From positions 1-57,348 of the forward strand of contig JAFQHU010000022.1 of NCBI GenBank assembly GCA_017397845.1: a DNA stretch of 57,348 nt, read 5' to 3'. Shown piece after piece: positions 23,170 through 31,212 of this stretch. A program made the translations under genes and the position numbers. Source of the stretch: Clostridia bacterium (lineage in GTDB: Bacteria > Bacillota > Clostridia > Oscillospirales > Acutalibacteraceae). The notes beneath the pieces were generated by a model, which was given only the letters and a program-made list of their open reading frames with translations, was not told where the DNA came from and made no database searches. How positions within the stretch are numbered: the first letter of the stretch is position 1; each line of letters begins with the position of its first letter.

Positions 23170-24270
23170 ATGAAAAATCGCAAACTGATTTTTGCTGTGG
23201 CTCTTGTGCTCAGCATCGTTATGATGTTCGGTACATTCAGCGCTTATGCAGCAGAAGAAACACAGGTGCCCACCACAGGTGCACAGACGGAGACTACCTT
23301 ACCGGAAGAGGAAGTAACCGATGACCTTTACAATGACGGTTATGAGGACGGATATTATGACGGTTACGGCGAGGGCTACGGTAACGGCTACAATGACGGC
23401 TTCAACAGCGGGTTCGGTTACGGCTCCGGCTCGAATCAGACCTTTTTTGAGAGAATAATCGAATTTATCAAAGCTCTTCGTTGGAGAATCGAATGGTTCT
23501 TAGAGGATGTAAAAGCGTGGATGCTTGATGCTATGATGATCGACTTCCCTGCACCGAATTTCGACAGTGCTTATCTTCCCGCTGAAAATCAGGCAGTTTT
23601 AGGTGCTGATGCTCTCGCCCTGTGTGAAGAGTTCAACGCTATGGTAGAAGCCGCCCGTTATGTGACGGAAACAACAACCGTTACCAAAACAGCAAATGTC
23701 GATATCGAGGTAACTGACATTATTGGCGGAAAGCTCACCGAGGCTTTAATCAATCCCATTCTTAAGGAATATCTCGTAGCCGATACCTCCACAGAGGTTT
23801 ACTACGAGGGAGACGGAATATGGAATCTCCAATATATCGAGCTTTATCCCGAAGGTCTCGTTTCAGCGAAGAAAACCGAAAATGCTGACGGCACAACAGA
23901 TTATGAGTTCGTTCTTAAGGAAGAGGCCGCTTATTTCGGCGGTGCTGAAGCTGAATATGTAACAGTAGGCATCGTAAATAAGGGCGGAAACGAAGTAATC
24001 ACCGAAGGTATTTATCACGATCTTTGTGCAGATACACTTGACATCGAGTGGTTTATCTATGACTTTGCACCCCTTCAGATTACAGGTGCATCTATCAATT
24101 ATCCCGGTGCTACTATCAAGGCAACAACCGATGCACAGGGCAGATTTATTTCTCTTTCTGTTGATATGCCCGTCAAGGGTACAGGCGAAGCCGCCGCAGG
24201 TCTTATCAGAGGCAATATCGCTCTCGAGGGCTACAGAAACGAAGGCTATACATTTGAGTACGCAGCATAA
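23170..24270 (+). CDS. Secreted protein with DGYx repeats and aromatic helix
   Basis: A 366-residue exported protein with signal peptide (about 1-28, ending SAYAAEE). A linker with TTG/PEEE leads to glycine-tyrosine repeats of unit DGYx/EGYx/NGYx (about 55-90; DNA 23332-23439). An amphipathic aromatic helix follows (91-122: FFERIIEFIKALRWRIEWFL, then EDVKAWMLDAMM). The C-terminal 230 residues alternate strands and helices with acidic character, and I recognise no family. CGGAGG precedes ATG. It is the first gene of a pair with the leucine-rich-repeat protein 17 nt downstream. The divergent RHH repressor and its palindrome probably regulate both. Confidence 0.75.
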   Translation: MKNRKLIFAVALVLSIVMMFGTFSAYAAEETQVPTTGAQTETTLPEEEVTDDLYNDGYEDGYYDGYGEGYGNGYNDGFNSGFGYGSGSNQTFFERIIEFIKALRWRIEWFLEDVKAWMLDAMMIDFPAPNFDSAYLPAENQAVLGADALALCEEFNAMVEAARYVTETTTVTKTANVDIEVTDIIGGKLTEALINPILKEYLVADTSTEVYYEGDGIWNLQYIELYPEGLVSAKKTENADGTTDYEFVLKEEAAYFGGAEAEYVTVGIVNKGGNEVITEGIYHDLCADTLDIEWFIYDFAPLQITGASINYPGATIKATTDAQGRFISLSVDMPVKGTGEAAAGLIRGNIALEGYRNEGYTFEYAA

Positions 24271-24287
24271 TGAGGGGAGAAAATAAA

Positions 24288-26441
24288 ATGAAGAGCTTCA
24301 GAAAAATACTTTTATTGCTTGCTTTGGTATTTACTCTTGCCATGACTTGTGTTGTAATGTCAAATGCAGCGACTTACCACACAGATGTAGTAGACGGCGT
24401 TTCGTACTGGTATATGAAACATGACGGTACGAAAGCAACTATTCTTGGGGTTACCGCAGAAACAGCAGTCGGCGATGTTGTGATACCTGAAAAATTGGGT
24501 GGCAATCAAGTTGTATCAATTGATGAATATGCTTTTAGTAATTGTACGGAATTAACAAGCATAACAGCCCCCAGCGGTCTGAAATATATTTATAAGAATG
24601 CGTTCAGGAACTGTACTGCTCTTAAAAGCGTAATATTACCTATGGTTAAAGAAATTGATAAATATGCATTTTCTAATTGCTCGGCTCTTACAACATTATC
24701 AGTTCCTGCAAATGTATCATATGATAGCGGTACTTTTGACGGATGCACCAATATAACTGATATTACGATCACAAAAGGCACCAGCGGCGGTATGGTCAGT
24801 TATAAGACAGATTCAGACTATAGAAGCTACTATAGAAATACTCCTTGGTATGCCGGCAGAAACAATGACCTGAAAATAACTGTTGAGGAAGGTGTTGGCA
24901 ATATCGGTTCCTATGCATTTTATAACTGCACCGGTCTCAAAGAAATTTCATTACCAAAGAGTATAAGTTCTTACGGAACAGACGCTTTTAGCGGTTGTAA
25001 TAATCTTGAAAGTATAACTATTCCTGCAGAATTTATTGTGAATGACGATGCTTTTTCCCAGTTAACAAAAATCAAAAACGTAACAGTAACAAAGGGCACA
25101 ACCGGAGTGATACCTGCCGGTGACGGTAATTTACTGTGGCATAAGCTTCCTGACGGAGGATATGATATCATTTTTGAAGAGGGTATAACTGATATTGGTG
25201 TCGAAGCTTTTGAAAATGCAGTCGGAATTAAAAGTATAACATTCCCTGCATCTATTGAAAAGATAGGGGCAGATGCTTTTTACAATTCACAAATAGAAAA
25301 TGTATATATAAGTGATCTTGACAAGTGGTTAAATATTAATTTTAGCGGAAACGGTAACCCTGTGAGGGGAAATACCAAACTCTGGTTAAACGGTGAACTT
25401 TTAACAAAAATTGTTGTTCCGGATGGCGTGGAAAAAATAGGTGATAATATATTTAGTTTATGGAAGGGCCTTACCGATATTACAATTTCTGACAGTGTAA
25501 CAAGTATAGGCAGTTACGCATTTAACGGTTGTACAGGGCTTAAAGAGATTGTAATTCCTGACAGTGTAACAACAATCGGTGATTGTGCTTTCCAAGGCTG
25601 TAAGAGCCTTGAAAAAGCAGATTTACCTGACAGTGTAACAACAATGGGTTCTTCAGTTTTCAAGGACTGCAAAAGCCTTAAGGAGGCTGATATACCTAAG
25701 TCTCTTACAGCAATTGAATATCAGACTTATTTATATTGTGAAAGTCTTACCAGTGTAGTTATACCGTATGGGGTTAAAACTATCGAAAAAAGAGCGTTTC
25801 AGAATTGTTATAATCTTGAAAGCGTTACCATTCCCGACAGTGTAACAACAATTGAGAATGAGGCTTTTGGATATTGCAAAAAAATCTCCGGTTTGACTCT
25901 TTCTAATAATGTTAAATATTTAGGAACCAGCATTTTATATGGCAATAACGTTATTCATTATGTAGGTATCAGTAGTGATATCGAAGGTTATAAAGATTAC
26001 TCCAGATACAACAACATCCATTACATCCCTGATCCTGCAAGAGTTAGAAGCTGTTCTGACGGTCCGTTCAGTTCAGCTGATGATTGTGAAATCTGTGCCG
26101 AGTGGATAAGTAAAAATAACAGAAAAGACTTACACAGTTTTTCAGAATACAAAAGTAACGGTGATGCAACATGTCTTAGCGACGGAACTAAGACTGCACG
26201 CTGCAACAACAAATTGTACTGTGATATGGAAGATACAATTCAGGATGTAGGCTCAAAGAAAGGTCACTCTGACAGCGATAAGGACGGTGTTTGCAATGAA
26301 TGCAGAACCGATTTTACAGTAGGCTGCGGACATCTCTGCCACAAGGGCGGTATAGAAGGATTCTTCTATAAGATTGCTCGCTTCTTCTGGAAGTTATTCA
26401 AAACAAATGAAGTATGCTCCTGCGGTATGTACCACTATTAA
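24288..26441 (+). CDS. BspA-like leucine-rich-repeat surface protein with C-terminal Cys/His-helix motif
   Basis: A 717-residue secreted protein with signal peptide (1-28, ending SNA-AT). Most of it is BspA/LRR_5 repeats (about 50-590) with units like TSIGSYAFNGCTGLKEIVIP. A cysteine-rich section follows (about 600-675, ATCLSDGTKTARC, GVCNEC). The last 39 residues read GCGHLCHKGG, a helix FFYKIARFFWKLF, and CSCGMYHY. ATG 24288 is chosen because GAGGGGAG sits before it; an in-frame ATG at 24270 overlaps the previous stop. Codon use in the repeats is more AT-rich than the neighbours, suggesting repeat expansion or transfer. Likely role: surface adhesion or binding. No known anchor motif. Confidence 0.8.
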   Translation: MKSFRKILLLLALVFTLAMTCVVMSNAATYHTDVVDGVSYWYMKHDGTKATILGVTAETAVGDVVIPEKLGGNQVVSIDEYAFSNCTELTSITAPSGLKYIYKNAFRNCTALKSVILPMVKEIDKYAFSNCSALTTLSVPANVSYDSGTFDGCTNITDITITKGTSGGMVSYKTDSDYRSYYRNTPWYAGRNNDLKITVEEGVGNIGSYAFYNCTGLKEISLPKSISSYGTDAFSGCNNLESITIPAEFIVNDDAFSQLTKIKNVTVTKGTTGVIPAGDGNLLWHKLPDGGYDIIFEEGITDIGVEAFENAVGIKSITFPASIEKIGADAFYNSQIENVYISDLDKWLNINFSGNGNPVRGNTKLWLNGELLTKIVVPDGVEKIGDNIFSLWKGLTDITISDSVTSIGSYAFNGCTGLKEIVIPDSVTTIGDCAFQGCKSLEKADLPDSVTTMGSSVFKDCKSLKEADIPKSLTAIEYQTYLYCESLTSVVIPYGVKTIEKRAFQNCYNLESVTIPDSVTTIENEAFGYCKKISGLTLSNNVKYLGTSILYGNNVIHYVGISSDIEGYKDYSRYNNIHYIPDPARVRSCSDGPFSSADDCEICAEWISKNNRKDLHSFSEYKSNGDATCLSDGTKTARCNNKLYCDMEDTIQDVGSKKGHSDSDKDGVCNECRTDFTVGCGHLCHKGGIEGFFYKIARFFWKLFKTNEVCSCGMYHY

Positions 26442-26451
26442 TTTAAACTGA

Positions 26452-26489
26452 AAAAAATCGGAGTCGTTTTTGCACGGCTCCGATTTTTG
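26452..26489. terminator. Bidirectional terminator between LRR gene and mltG
   Basis: AAATCGGAGTCG pairs with CGGCTCCGATTT around an 8-nt loop, flanked by A and T runs on both sides, between convergent genes. Confidence 0.85.
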
Positions 26490-26503
26490 ATTTATAGATT
26501 TTA

Positions 26504-27391
26504 TCACATAAGACCTAACTCTTTACACTTTTTGACGTGTCCGGCCCATGTCTCATTGAAGTAAAAATTCTTTTCCTCGTCTGTAACAAAAAAGAAGTAG
26601 TCGCTTTCAGCGGGATAAAGTGCCGCCTCTATGGCTGCCGTGCCGGGGCAGGTTATGGGGCCTTCGGGAATGGCGGGGCATTTGAAGACATTGTAGAGAG
26701 CTCTGTATTTGTCTGTTTCGCTGAGAAGCTCGTCTTCGGTGATTTCTCTGCCCTTTTTTTCTTCGAGTAGCTTTTTGAGATAAGGTGACCTTACTACATA
26801 ATTTTCGAGATATTTGATGGTTACGTCGCATTCGAGCTTGGTGCCGCTTTCGAGACGGTTATAAAGAACGGAGGAAATGAGCTTCATCGATTCTTCGGAA
26901 TAGGATTCCTCCTGTATAATGGCGGCGAGAGAAATTATTTCGTCCAAGGTATAGCCGAGCTCCTGTGCTCTGAGAGAGTATTCGCCCGTTAATTTGGCTG
27001 AGGTGTTACGGAGGATTTTTTTCAGTACATTTTCCGCACTGTCATTAAGGTAAAATTCATAGGTGTCGGGGAAAAGATAACCCTCTAAAAGAAATGCACG
27101 CTGTGAGCCGGGGATGAATTCCGTGAAGCTGTAGCCGAGAGAGCTTATATAGTCAGCATCGTTTGTCAATCTGATAAAATCCTGTGCGGAGCAAACACCC
27201 TTTTCTTCGAGCCTTTCGGCGATTTGCACTACAGTGAAGCCTTCGGGGAAGGTGACCGTGGCAGTGGGTATGCCTGTGGTGGCAGCGGCGGTGGGGGGCG
27301 GAGCTGTGGTGCCGGTTCCCGTGTCGTTTTTTCCGCATCCGAATAAAAACAGTGCACACAGAACGAGAATAAGGACAGATAGTTTTTTCAT
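26504..27391 (-). CDS. Endolytic murein transglycosylase MltG, lipoprotein
   Basis: MltG cuts nascent peptidoglycan strands and sets glycan length. The 295-residue product has a lipoprotein signal with lipobox LFGC (cysteine at 19), a threonine/proline linker, and a LysM-like start (FTVVQIAERLEEKGVC). The YceG catalytic domain shows LEGYLFPDTYEF, AAIIQEES with the catalytic glutamate, LECDVTIKY, and IPEGPITCPG. The usual membrane anchor is replaced by a lipid anchor. AAAGGAAGTG precedes the ATG. It stands alone on its strand. Confidence 0.9.
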   Translation of the reverse strand: MKKLSVLILVLCALFLFGCGKNDTGTGTTAPPPTAAATTGIPTATVTFPEGFTVVQIAERLEEKGVCSAQDFIRLTNDADYISSLGYSFTEFIPGSQRAFLLEGYLFPDTYEFYLNDSAENVLKKILRNTSAKLTGEYSLRAQELGYTLDEIISLAAIIQEESYSEESMKLISSVLYNRLESGTKLECDVTIKYLENYVVRSPYLKKLLEEKKGREITEDELLSETDKYRALYNVFKCPAIPEGPITCPGTAAIEAALYPAESDYFFFVTDEEKNFYFNETWAGHVKKCKELGLM

Positions 27392-27534
27392 TTTTTCACT
27401 TCCTTTAAGTTTTATCTTATGGGAATTTTATCACAGAAGGCGGAAAAAATAAATAGAAAGGCAGATAAATTATAAAATTTGTAAGAAAATGACGCTTTGA
27501 GGTAACAAAATATACTCTATTTTTAGAAAAGGAC

Positions 27535-27563
27535 TTGAAAAATATTCACTTTTGTTATAAAAT
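27535..27563 (+). promoter_or_regulatory. Promoter of efp
   Basis: TTGAAA (27535-27540), 17 nt and TAAAAT (27558-27563), about 42 nt before the start codon. Confidence 0.65.
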
Positions 27564-27605
27564 GGAACAGATAAAAAATCTTAAAGTATTCGGAGGAATA
27601 TAAAA

Positions 27606-28163
27606 ATGGTATCAGCAGGTGATTTCAGAAACGGCGTTACTTTCGAAATGGACGGTAACGTACTTCAGATTATCGAATTTCAGCACGTTAAGCCCGGTAA
27701 GGGTGCAGCCTTTGTCCGTGCAAAGGTAAAAAATGTTATTACAGGCTCAGTTATTGAGCGTACCTTTAACCCCAGTGAAAAGTTCCCCACAGCTTTCGTT
27801 GAAAGAAAGGATATGGAATATTCTTACAGTGACGGCGGACTCTATTACTTCATGGACCCCGAAAGCTATGAGCTCGTTCCCATTAACGAAAGTGAGCTTT
27901 CAGACAATTTCAAATTCGTTAAGGAAAACATGGTTTGCAAGGTTCTCTCCTATAAGGGTAATGTTTTCGGCGTGGAGCCTCCCACATTCGTTGACCTTCA
28001 GGTTACAAAGACAGACCCCGGCTTCGCAGGTAACACAGCCACAAACACAACTAAGCCCGCTACACTTGAAACAGGTGCAGAGGTTAAGGTTCCTCTTTTC
28101 ATCGACGAGGGCGAAATGATCAAAATTGACACCAGAACAGGTGAATATCTCGGTCGTGCATAA
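27606..28163 (+). CDS. Elongation factor P
   Basis: EF-P relieves ribosome stalling at polyproline stretches. The 185 residues have the KOW-like N-terminal domain with [13 protein letters not shown]32 sits where Bacillus EF-P carries its modified lysine. Two OB domains follow, ending [24 protein letters not shown] precedes the ATG. Codon use (CGT, CTT, GGT, AAC) fits high expression. No modification enzyme gene (EpmA, YmfI) is adjacent. Confidence 0.97.
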   Translation: MVSAGDFRNGVTFEMDGNVLQIIEFQHVKPGKGAAFVRAKVKNVITGSVIERTFNPSEKFPTAFVERKDMEYSYSDGGLYYFMDPESYELVPINESELSDNFKFVKENMVCKVLSYKGNVFGVEPPTFVDLQVTKTDPGFAGNTATNTTKPATLETGAEVKVPLFIDEGEMIKIDTRTGEYLGRA

Positions 28164-28210
28164 GATAACAATATCTTAAATTTTTAAATCAAAGAAAGGA
28201 AACGAATATT

Positions 28211-28636
28211 ATGTCAGTTTCAGAAAATGTTGCATATTTAAAGGGCCTCATGGAAGGTCTCGATTTAGACGAAGATAAGAAGGAAACCAAACTCTTTAAC
28301 GCAATTATCGAAGCTCTCGACGAAATCGCATCAGAGCTCAGCGATATGGAAGAGGATATGGAGGATCTTTCCGATTACATCGAAGAAATCGACGAAGATC
28401 TCGGCGATGTTGAAGAATATGTTTATGACGATGACGACTGTGACTGCGATTGCTGCTGTGACGATGATGATTGCGATTGCTGTGATGACGAATGTCTCGA
28501 AGTAGACTGCCCCGCTTGCGAAAACACTGTTTGCATCGGATTTGACGAAATCAATGACGACGGCGAAGCAGAATGTCCCTGCTGCGGTGCTATTCTCGAA
28601 TTCGAAATCGAAGAAGAGGACGAAACCGAAGAATAA
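28211..28636 (+). CDS. CD1247-type acidic protein with Cys/Asp-rich segment
   Basis: A 141-residue cytoplasmic protein of the clostridial CD1247 N-terminal-domain family. A helical pair (about 1-65, YLKGLMEGLDLDEDKKETKL then SELSDMEEDMEDLSDYIEEI) is followed by a striking aspartate/cysteine tract (about 70-95: DDDDCDCDCCCDDDDCDCC). A zinc-ribbon-like end follows (CPACENTVC ... CPCCGAIL). At least 16 cysteines in 70 residues imply metal binding, and the tract may hold several ions or sense redox. It lies 47 nt after efp with its own ribosome binding site (AAAGGAAA), probably in the same transcript. Cellular role unknown. Confidence 0.75.
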   Translation: MSVSENVAYLKGLMEGLDLDEDKKETKLFNAIIEALDEIASELSDMEEDMEDLSDYIEEIDEDLGDVEEYVYDDDDCDCDCCCDDDDCDCCDDECLEVDCPACENTVCIGFDEINDDGEAECPCCGAILEFEIEEEDETEE

Positions 28637-28651
28637 TTTCCGATTAAAAGT

Positions 28652-28685
28652 AAAATCTCCTCGGCTGCGGTCGGGGAGATTTTTG
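28652..28685 (+). terminator. Terminator after the CD1247-type gene
   Basis: AAAATCTCC (28652-28660) pairs with GGAGATTTT (28675-28683) and continues into a T run. It separates the efp unit from the acetyltransferase. Confidence 0.75.
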
Positions 28686-28697
28686 TAAGAGGTATTT

Positions 28698-29189
28698 ATG
28701 ATAATAAGAAAACCCGTCAGAGAGGAAATTCCCGCCCTTTTGGATATCTATAATTATGAGGTCGAAAACGGTGTGGCAACTCTTGATATAAACAAAAAGA
28801 CCTTGGCAGAATGGGAAATTTGGTACGATAATCATAACATCGGGAACCATCCCCTTATTGTCTGCGAAATTGACGGCGAAATCGCGGGCTATGCCACCCT
28901 TTCCGCCTACAGAGAAAAGGAAGCATATAAATCCACCGTGGAGCTTTCCGTTTATACTTCGCCACTTCACCGCAAAAAGGGAGTTGGCACGGCTCTTATG
29001 GAGGCGATTATTTTTATGGCAAAAGAAGATAAAAGCATACATACGGTGGTGTCTGTCATCACCGCCGGTAATGAAGCATCCTGCCGTCTTCACGAAAAAT
29101 TCGGCTTTATCTTCTGCGGAACCATCAAAGAGGTCGGAGAGAAATTCGGAAGGTATGTGGATATAGAGAATTACAGCTTAAATGTGTAA
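28698..29189 (+). CDS. GNAT N-acetyltransferase (phosphinothricin-acetyltransferase-like)
   Basis: A 163-residue acetyl-CoA-dependent transferase of the PAT/YncA group. The substrate-side start IRKPVREEIPALLDIYNYEV matches the group. The acetyl-CoA pocket HRKKGVGTALMEAII follows strand VELSVYTSP, and SCRLHEKFGFIFCGTIKEVG closes the fold. Relatives acetylate amino-acid analogues such as methionine sulfone or phosphinothricin. The substrate here is not known. The gene starts 13 nt after a terminator with AAGAGG before ATG. Confidence 0.85.
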   Translation: MIIRKPVREEIPALLDIYNYEVENGVATLDINKKTLAEWEIWYDNHNIGNHPLIVCEIDGEIAGYATLSAYREKEAYKSTVELSVYTSPLHRKKGVGTALMEAIIFMAKEDKSIHTVVSVITAGNEASCRLHEKFGFIFCGTIKEVGEKFGRYVDIENYSLNV

Positions 29190-29238
29190 GGGAAAAAGAC
29201 GGCTCGGTTCGTTTATAAAGATTTATGCATAGCATTTG

Positions 29239-29285
29239 AACAGATGTGTTTCAGTTTAAACTGATTAACACATCTGTTTTTTTCA
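29239..29285 (+). terminator. Terminator of the acetyltransferase gene
   Basis: AACAGATGTGTT pairs with AACACATCTGTT, with an inner CAGT-TTAA-ACTG extension and a run of seven T. It is one of the strongest terminators in the window. Confidence 0.85.
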
Positions 29286-29373
29286 GAAAAAAACGGTATT
29301 TTTCTACTAAAGAAAAATATGAACATTTTGTTAACTAAAAATTCAAAAAAATTAAAGATTACTATTAAGGTTT

Positions 29374-29379
29374 TATAAT
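29374..29379 (+). promoter_or_regulatory. -10 element before the secreted hydrolase gene
   Basis: TATAAT at 29374-29379 in a very AT-rich context. A 17-nt spacer places ATTAAA at the -35, a poor match, so the gene may need an activator or UP-type sequence. Confidence 0.45.
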
Positions 29380-29435
29380 AAAATTAAAATCGGTCAAAGA
29401 TAGTTTGAATTTTGAAGAAAAAAAGAGGTATTATT

Positions 29436-31085
29436 ATGAAAAGATTTATTTCGCTTTTTTTGATAGTTGCCGTGCTTTTCGCACTCGCTGTACCTGCCGG
29501 TGCTGCAGGAGGCAGCGATTACAGGCATTGGGGAAATCAGATTCCCGTCGTGGTTTTTCACGGTGACGGTGAGCCTATCTATAATGCTGAGGGTGAAAAG
29601 GTTTTTCATTTTTCTGAAATGCTTAATATGCTCGGCGGCAGCGAAGAGGGTGCTTTGGCAGAGTCTGCCGTTAATGTTCTTATGCCTTTCCTTATGGAGG
29701 GTATCGCAAACAATAATTGGGATCCGTATTATGATGCACTTGAAAAAGAGATCGGTGAACTGTTTACAGAGGCACGTTATGATGAAAACGGCGAAAATTG
29801 GAACGGCACGGACGTTTCCAAAGAAGTAAGACAGTATATGGTTAATAATTTAAAAAGAGATACAAAGGAGATATACTCCCACAAATCTTACAGTGCCTAT
29901 GATTATCAGTTCTGGTACGATTGGAGACAGGATCCCTTAAAGACAGCTGATGAGCTTCATGAATACATAATGGGTGTTAAAAAGATTACAGGCAGTGAAA
30001 AGGTTTCTCTTATGGGTCGTTGCCTTGGCTCGACTATTATAATGGCTTATGTGGCAAAGTACGGCACGGATGATATTCACGGTGTAGCATTTAACGGAAG
30101 TGTTGCAGCCGGCGGTGAAATTATCAGCGAATCAATAAGCGGTAAGTTTGAAATTGACCTTGCCGCCATAAACAGAATGCTTACAGATTTCAATGTTAAA
30201 GACAATATGGGTCTCGATCCCTTTATAACAAAAAGCCTTGATCTTGCTGCAAAGGTTGCTACGGTAGCAGGTATCGAATTCGAAGAGACGAAAATTTACG
30301 GCAAACTCGTTCAGGGTGTTACCTCCGCCCTCGCTCTTTCTACTTTCTTTACATGGCCCGGATATTGGGCTCTCGTAACAGAGGAGGACTATGAGGATGC
30401 TCTTCGTTATGTGTTCGGTAAAGAAGGCAGTGCAAAGCGTGAAAAATATGCAAAGCTTATCGAAAAGACGGATGCATATCACGAGTTGGTCGCATCGAAT
30501 ATTGACGGAATTCTTCAGACCATAAAGGACAACGAAGTTAAAACGGTTAATATAGCAAAATACGGCTATCAGATAGCTCCCGTTATCGAATCAAGAAACC
30601 GGATAGGAGACCAGTTTGTAACGCTAAAATTGGCTTCTTTCGGTGCCACAACATCGACAGTATTTGAAACTCTTTCTGATGAATATATCGAACAGAGAGT
30701 AGCGGAAGGTAAAGGAAAATATATCTCTCCCGACAAGCAGATAGATGCTTCAACCTGCTTCTTCCCTGATTCGACATGGTTTACAAAGGGTATATCCCAC
30801 TCCGATTGGACTGATTTCGAGACCGGACTTTTGTACCAGGTAGTAACAGCTGACACACAGCTCACGGTTGATGATTTTGACTGTACACAATTTATTTGCT
30901 ATGACAATGAGACCAAAACTGTTTATCCTATGACTGAGGAAAATTGTCATATAGAAAATTGGAAAATTAATCCTGTTCTTGATAATCCGCAAAGTGTTTA
31001 TGAAAAAATGTTTGCCGCAATCAGAAGCTTAATTATATGGCTGTTTGAAGCTGTTGAATTTATCACAGGTATTATTAATAAATAA
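29436..31085 (+). CDS. Secreted alpha/beta hydrolase (LCAT/lipase-like) with Cys nucleophile position
   Basis: A 549-residue exported protein; signal peptide 1-24 (ALAVPAGA). The fold matches LCAT-like acyl hydrolases: IPVVVFHGDGE (oxyanion strand), YDWRQDP, then the nucleophile elbow SLMGRCLGSTIIMAY. Cysteine C196 replaces the usual serine (GRCLG instead of GxSxG; codon TGC). Candidate acid and base lie near FPDSTWFTKGISHSDW. A helix-rich lid lies about 225-345. The C-terminal 32 residues are an aromatic amphipathic helix (VYEKMFAAIRSLIIWLFEAV). ATG 29436 follows AGAGGT; the upstream in-frame ATG lies before it. Substrate unknown; a lipid or acylated glycan is plausible. Confidence 0.72.
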   Translation: MKRFISLFLIVAVLFALAVPAGAAGGSDYRHWGNQIPVVVFHGDGEPIYNAEGEKVFHFSEMLNMLGGSEEGALAESAVNVLMPFLMEGIANNNWDPYYDALEKEIGELFTEARYDENGENWNGTDVSKEVRQYMVNNLKRDTKEIYSHKSYSAYDYQFWYDWRQDPLKTADELHEYIMGVKKITGSEKVSLMGRCLGSTIIMAYVAKYGTDDIHGVAFNGSVAAGGEIISESISGKFEIDLAAINRMLTDFNVKDNMGLDPFITKSLDLAAKVATVAGIEFEETKIYGKLVQGVTSALALSTFFTWPGYWALVTEEDYEDALRYVFGKEGSAKREKYAKLIEKTDAYHELVASNIDGILQTIKDNEVKTVNIAKYGYQIAPVIESRNRIGDQFVTLKLASFGATTSTVFETLSDEYIEQRVAEGKGKYISPDKQIDASTCFFPDSTWFTKGISHSDWTDFETGLLYQVVTADTQLTVDDFDCTQFICYDNETKTVYPMTEENCHIENWKINPVLDNPQSVYEKMFAAIRSLIIWLFEAVEFITGIINK

Positions 31086-31103
31086 AAAAAGATTTTTATA
31101 TAT

Positions 31104-31142
31104 CAAAACCACCGGTAGAGAAGAAGCTACCGGTGGTTTTCA
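31104..31142. terminator. Terminator between hydrolase and subtilase genes
   Basis: AAAACCACCGGTAG pairs with CTACCGGTGGTTTT around an 8-nt loop. It lies between convergent genes and has T runs on the plus side. Confidence 0.8.
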
Positions 31143-31212
31143 GGTTATCTGATATATTTGGGGTTATATACCTCATTATTCTTTTGTCTCTGTGCATTAT
31201 GTAACAGCACTG

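Noticed and set aside
24288..26441. Possible CRISPR-like or satellite repeat from periodic sequence
   Set aside because: The periodicity is leucine-rich repeats in one open frame. DNA repeats are imperfect and there are no spacers.
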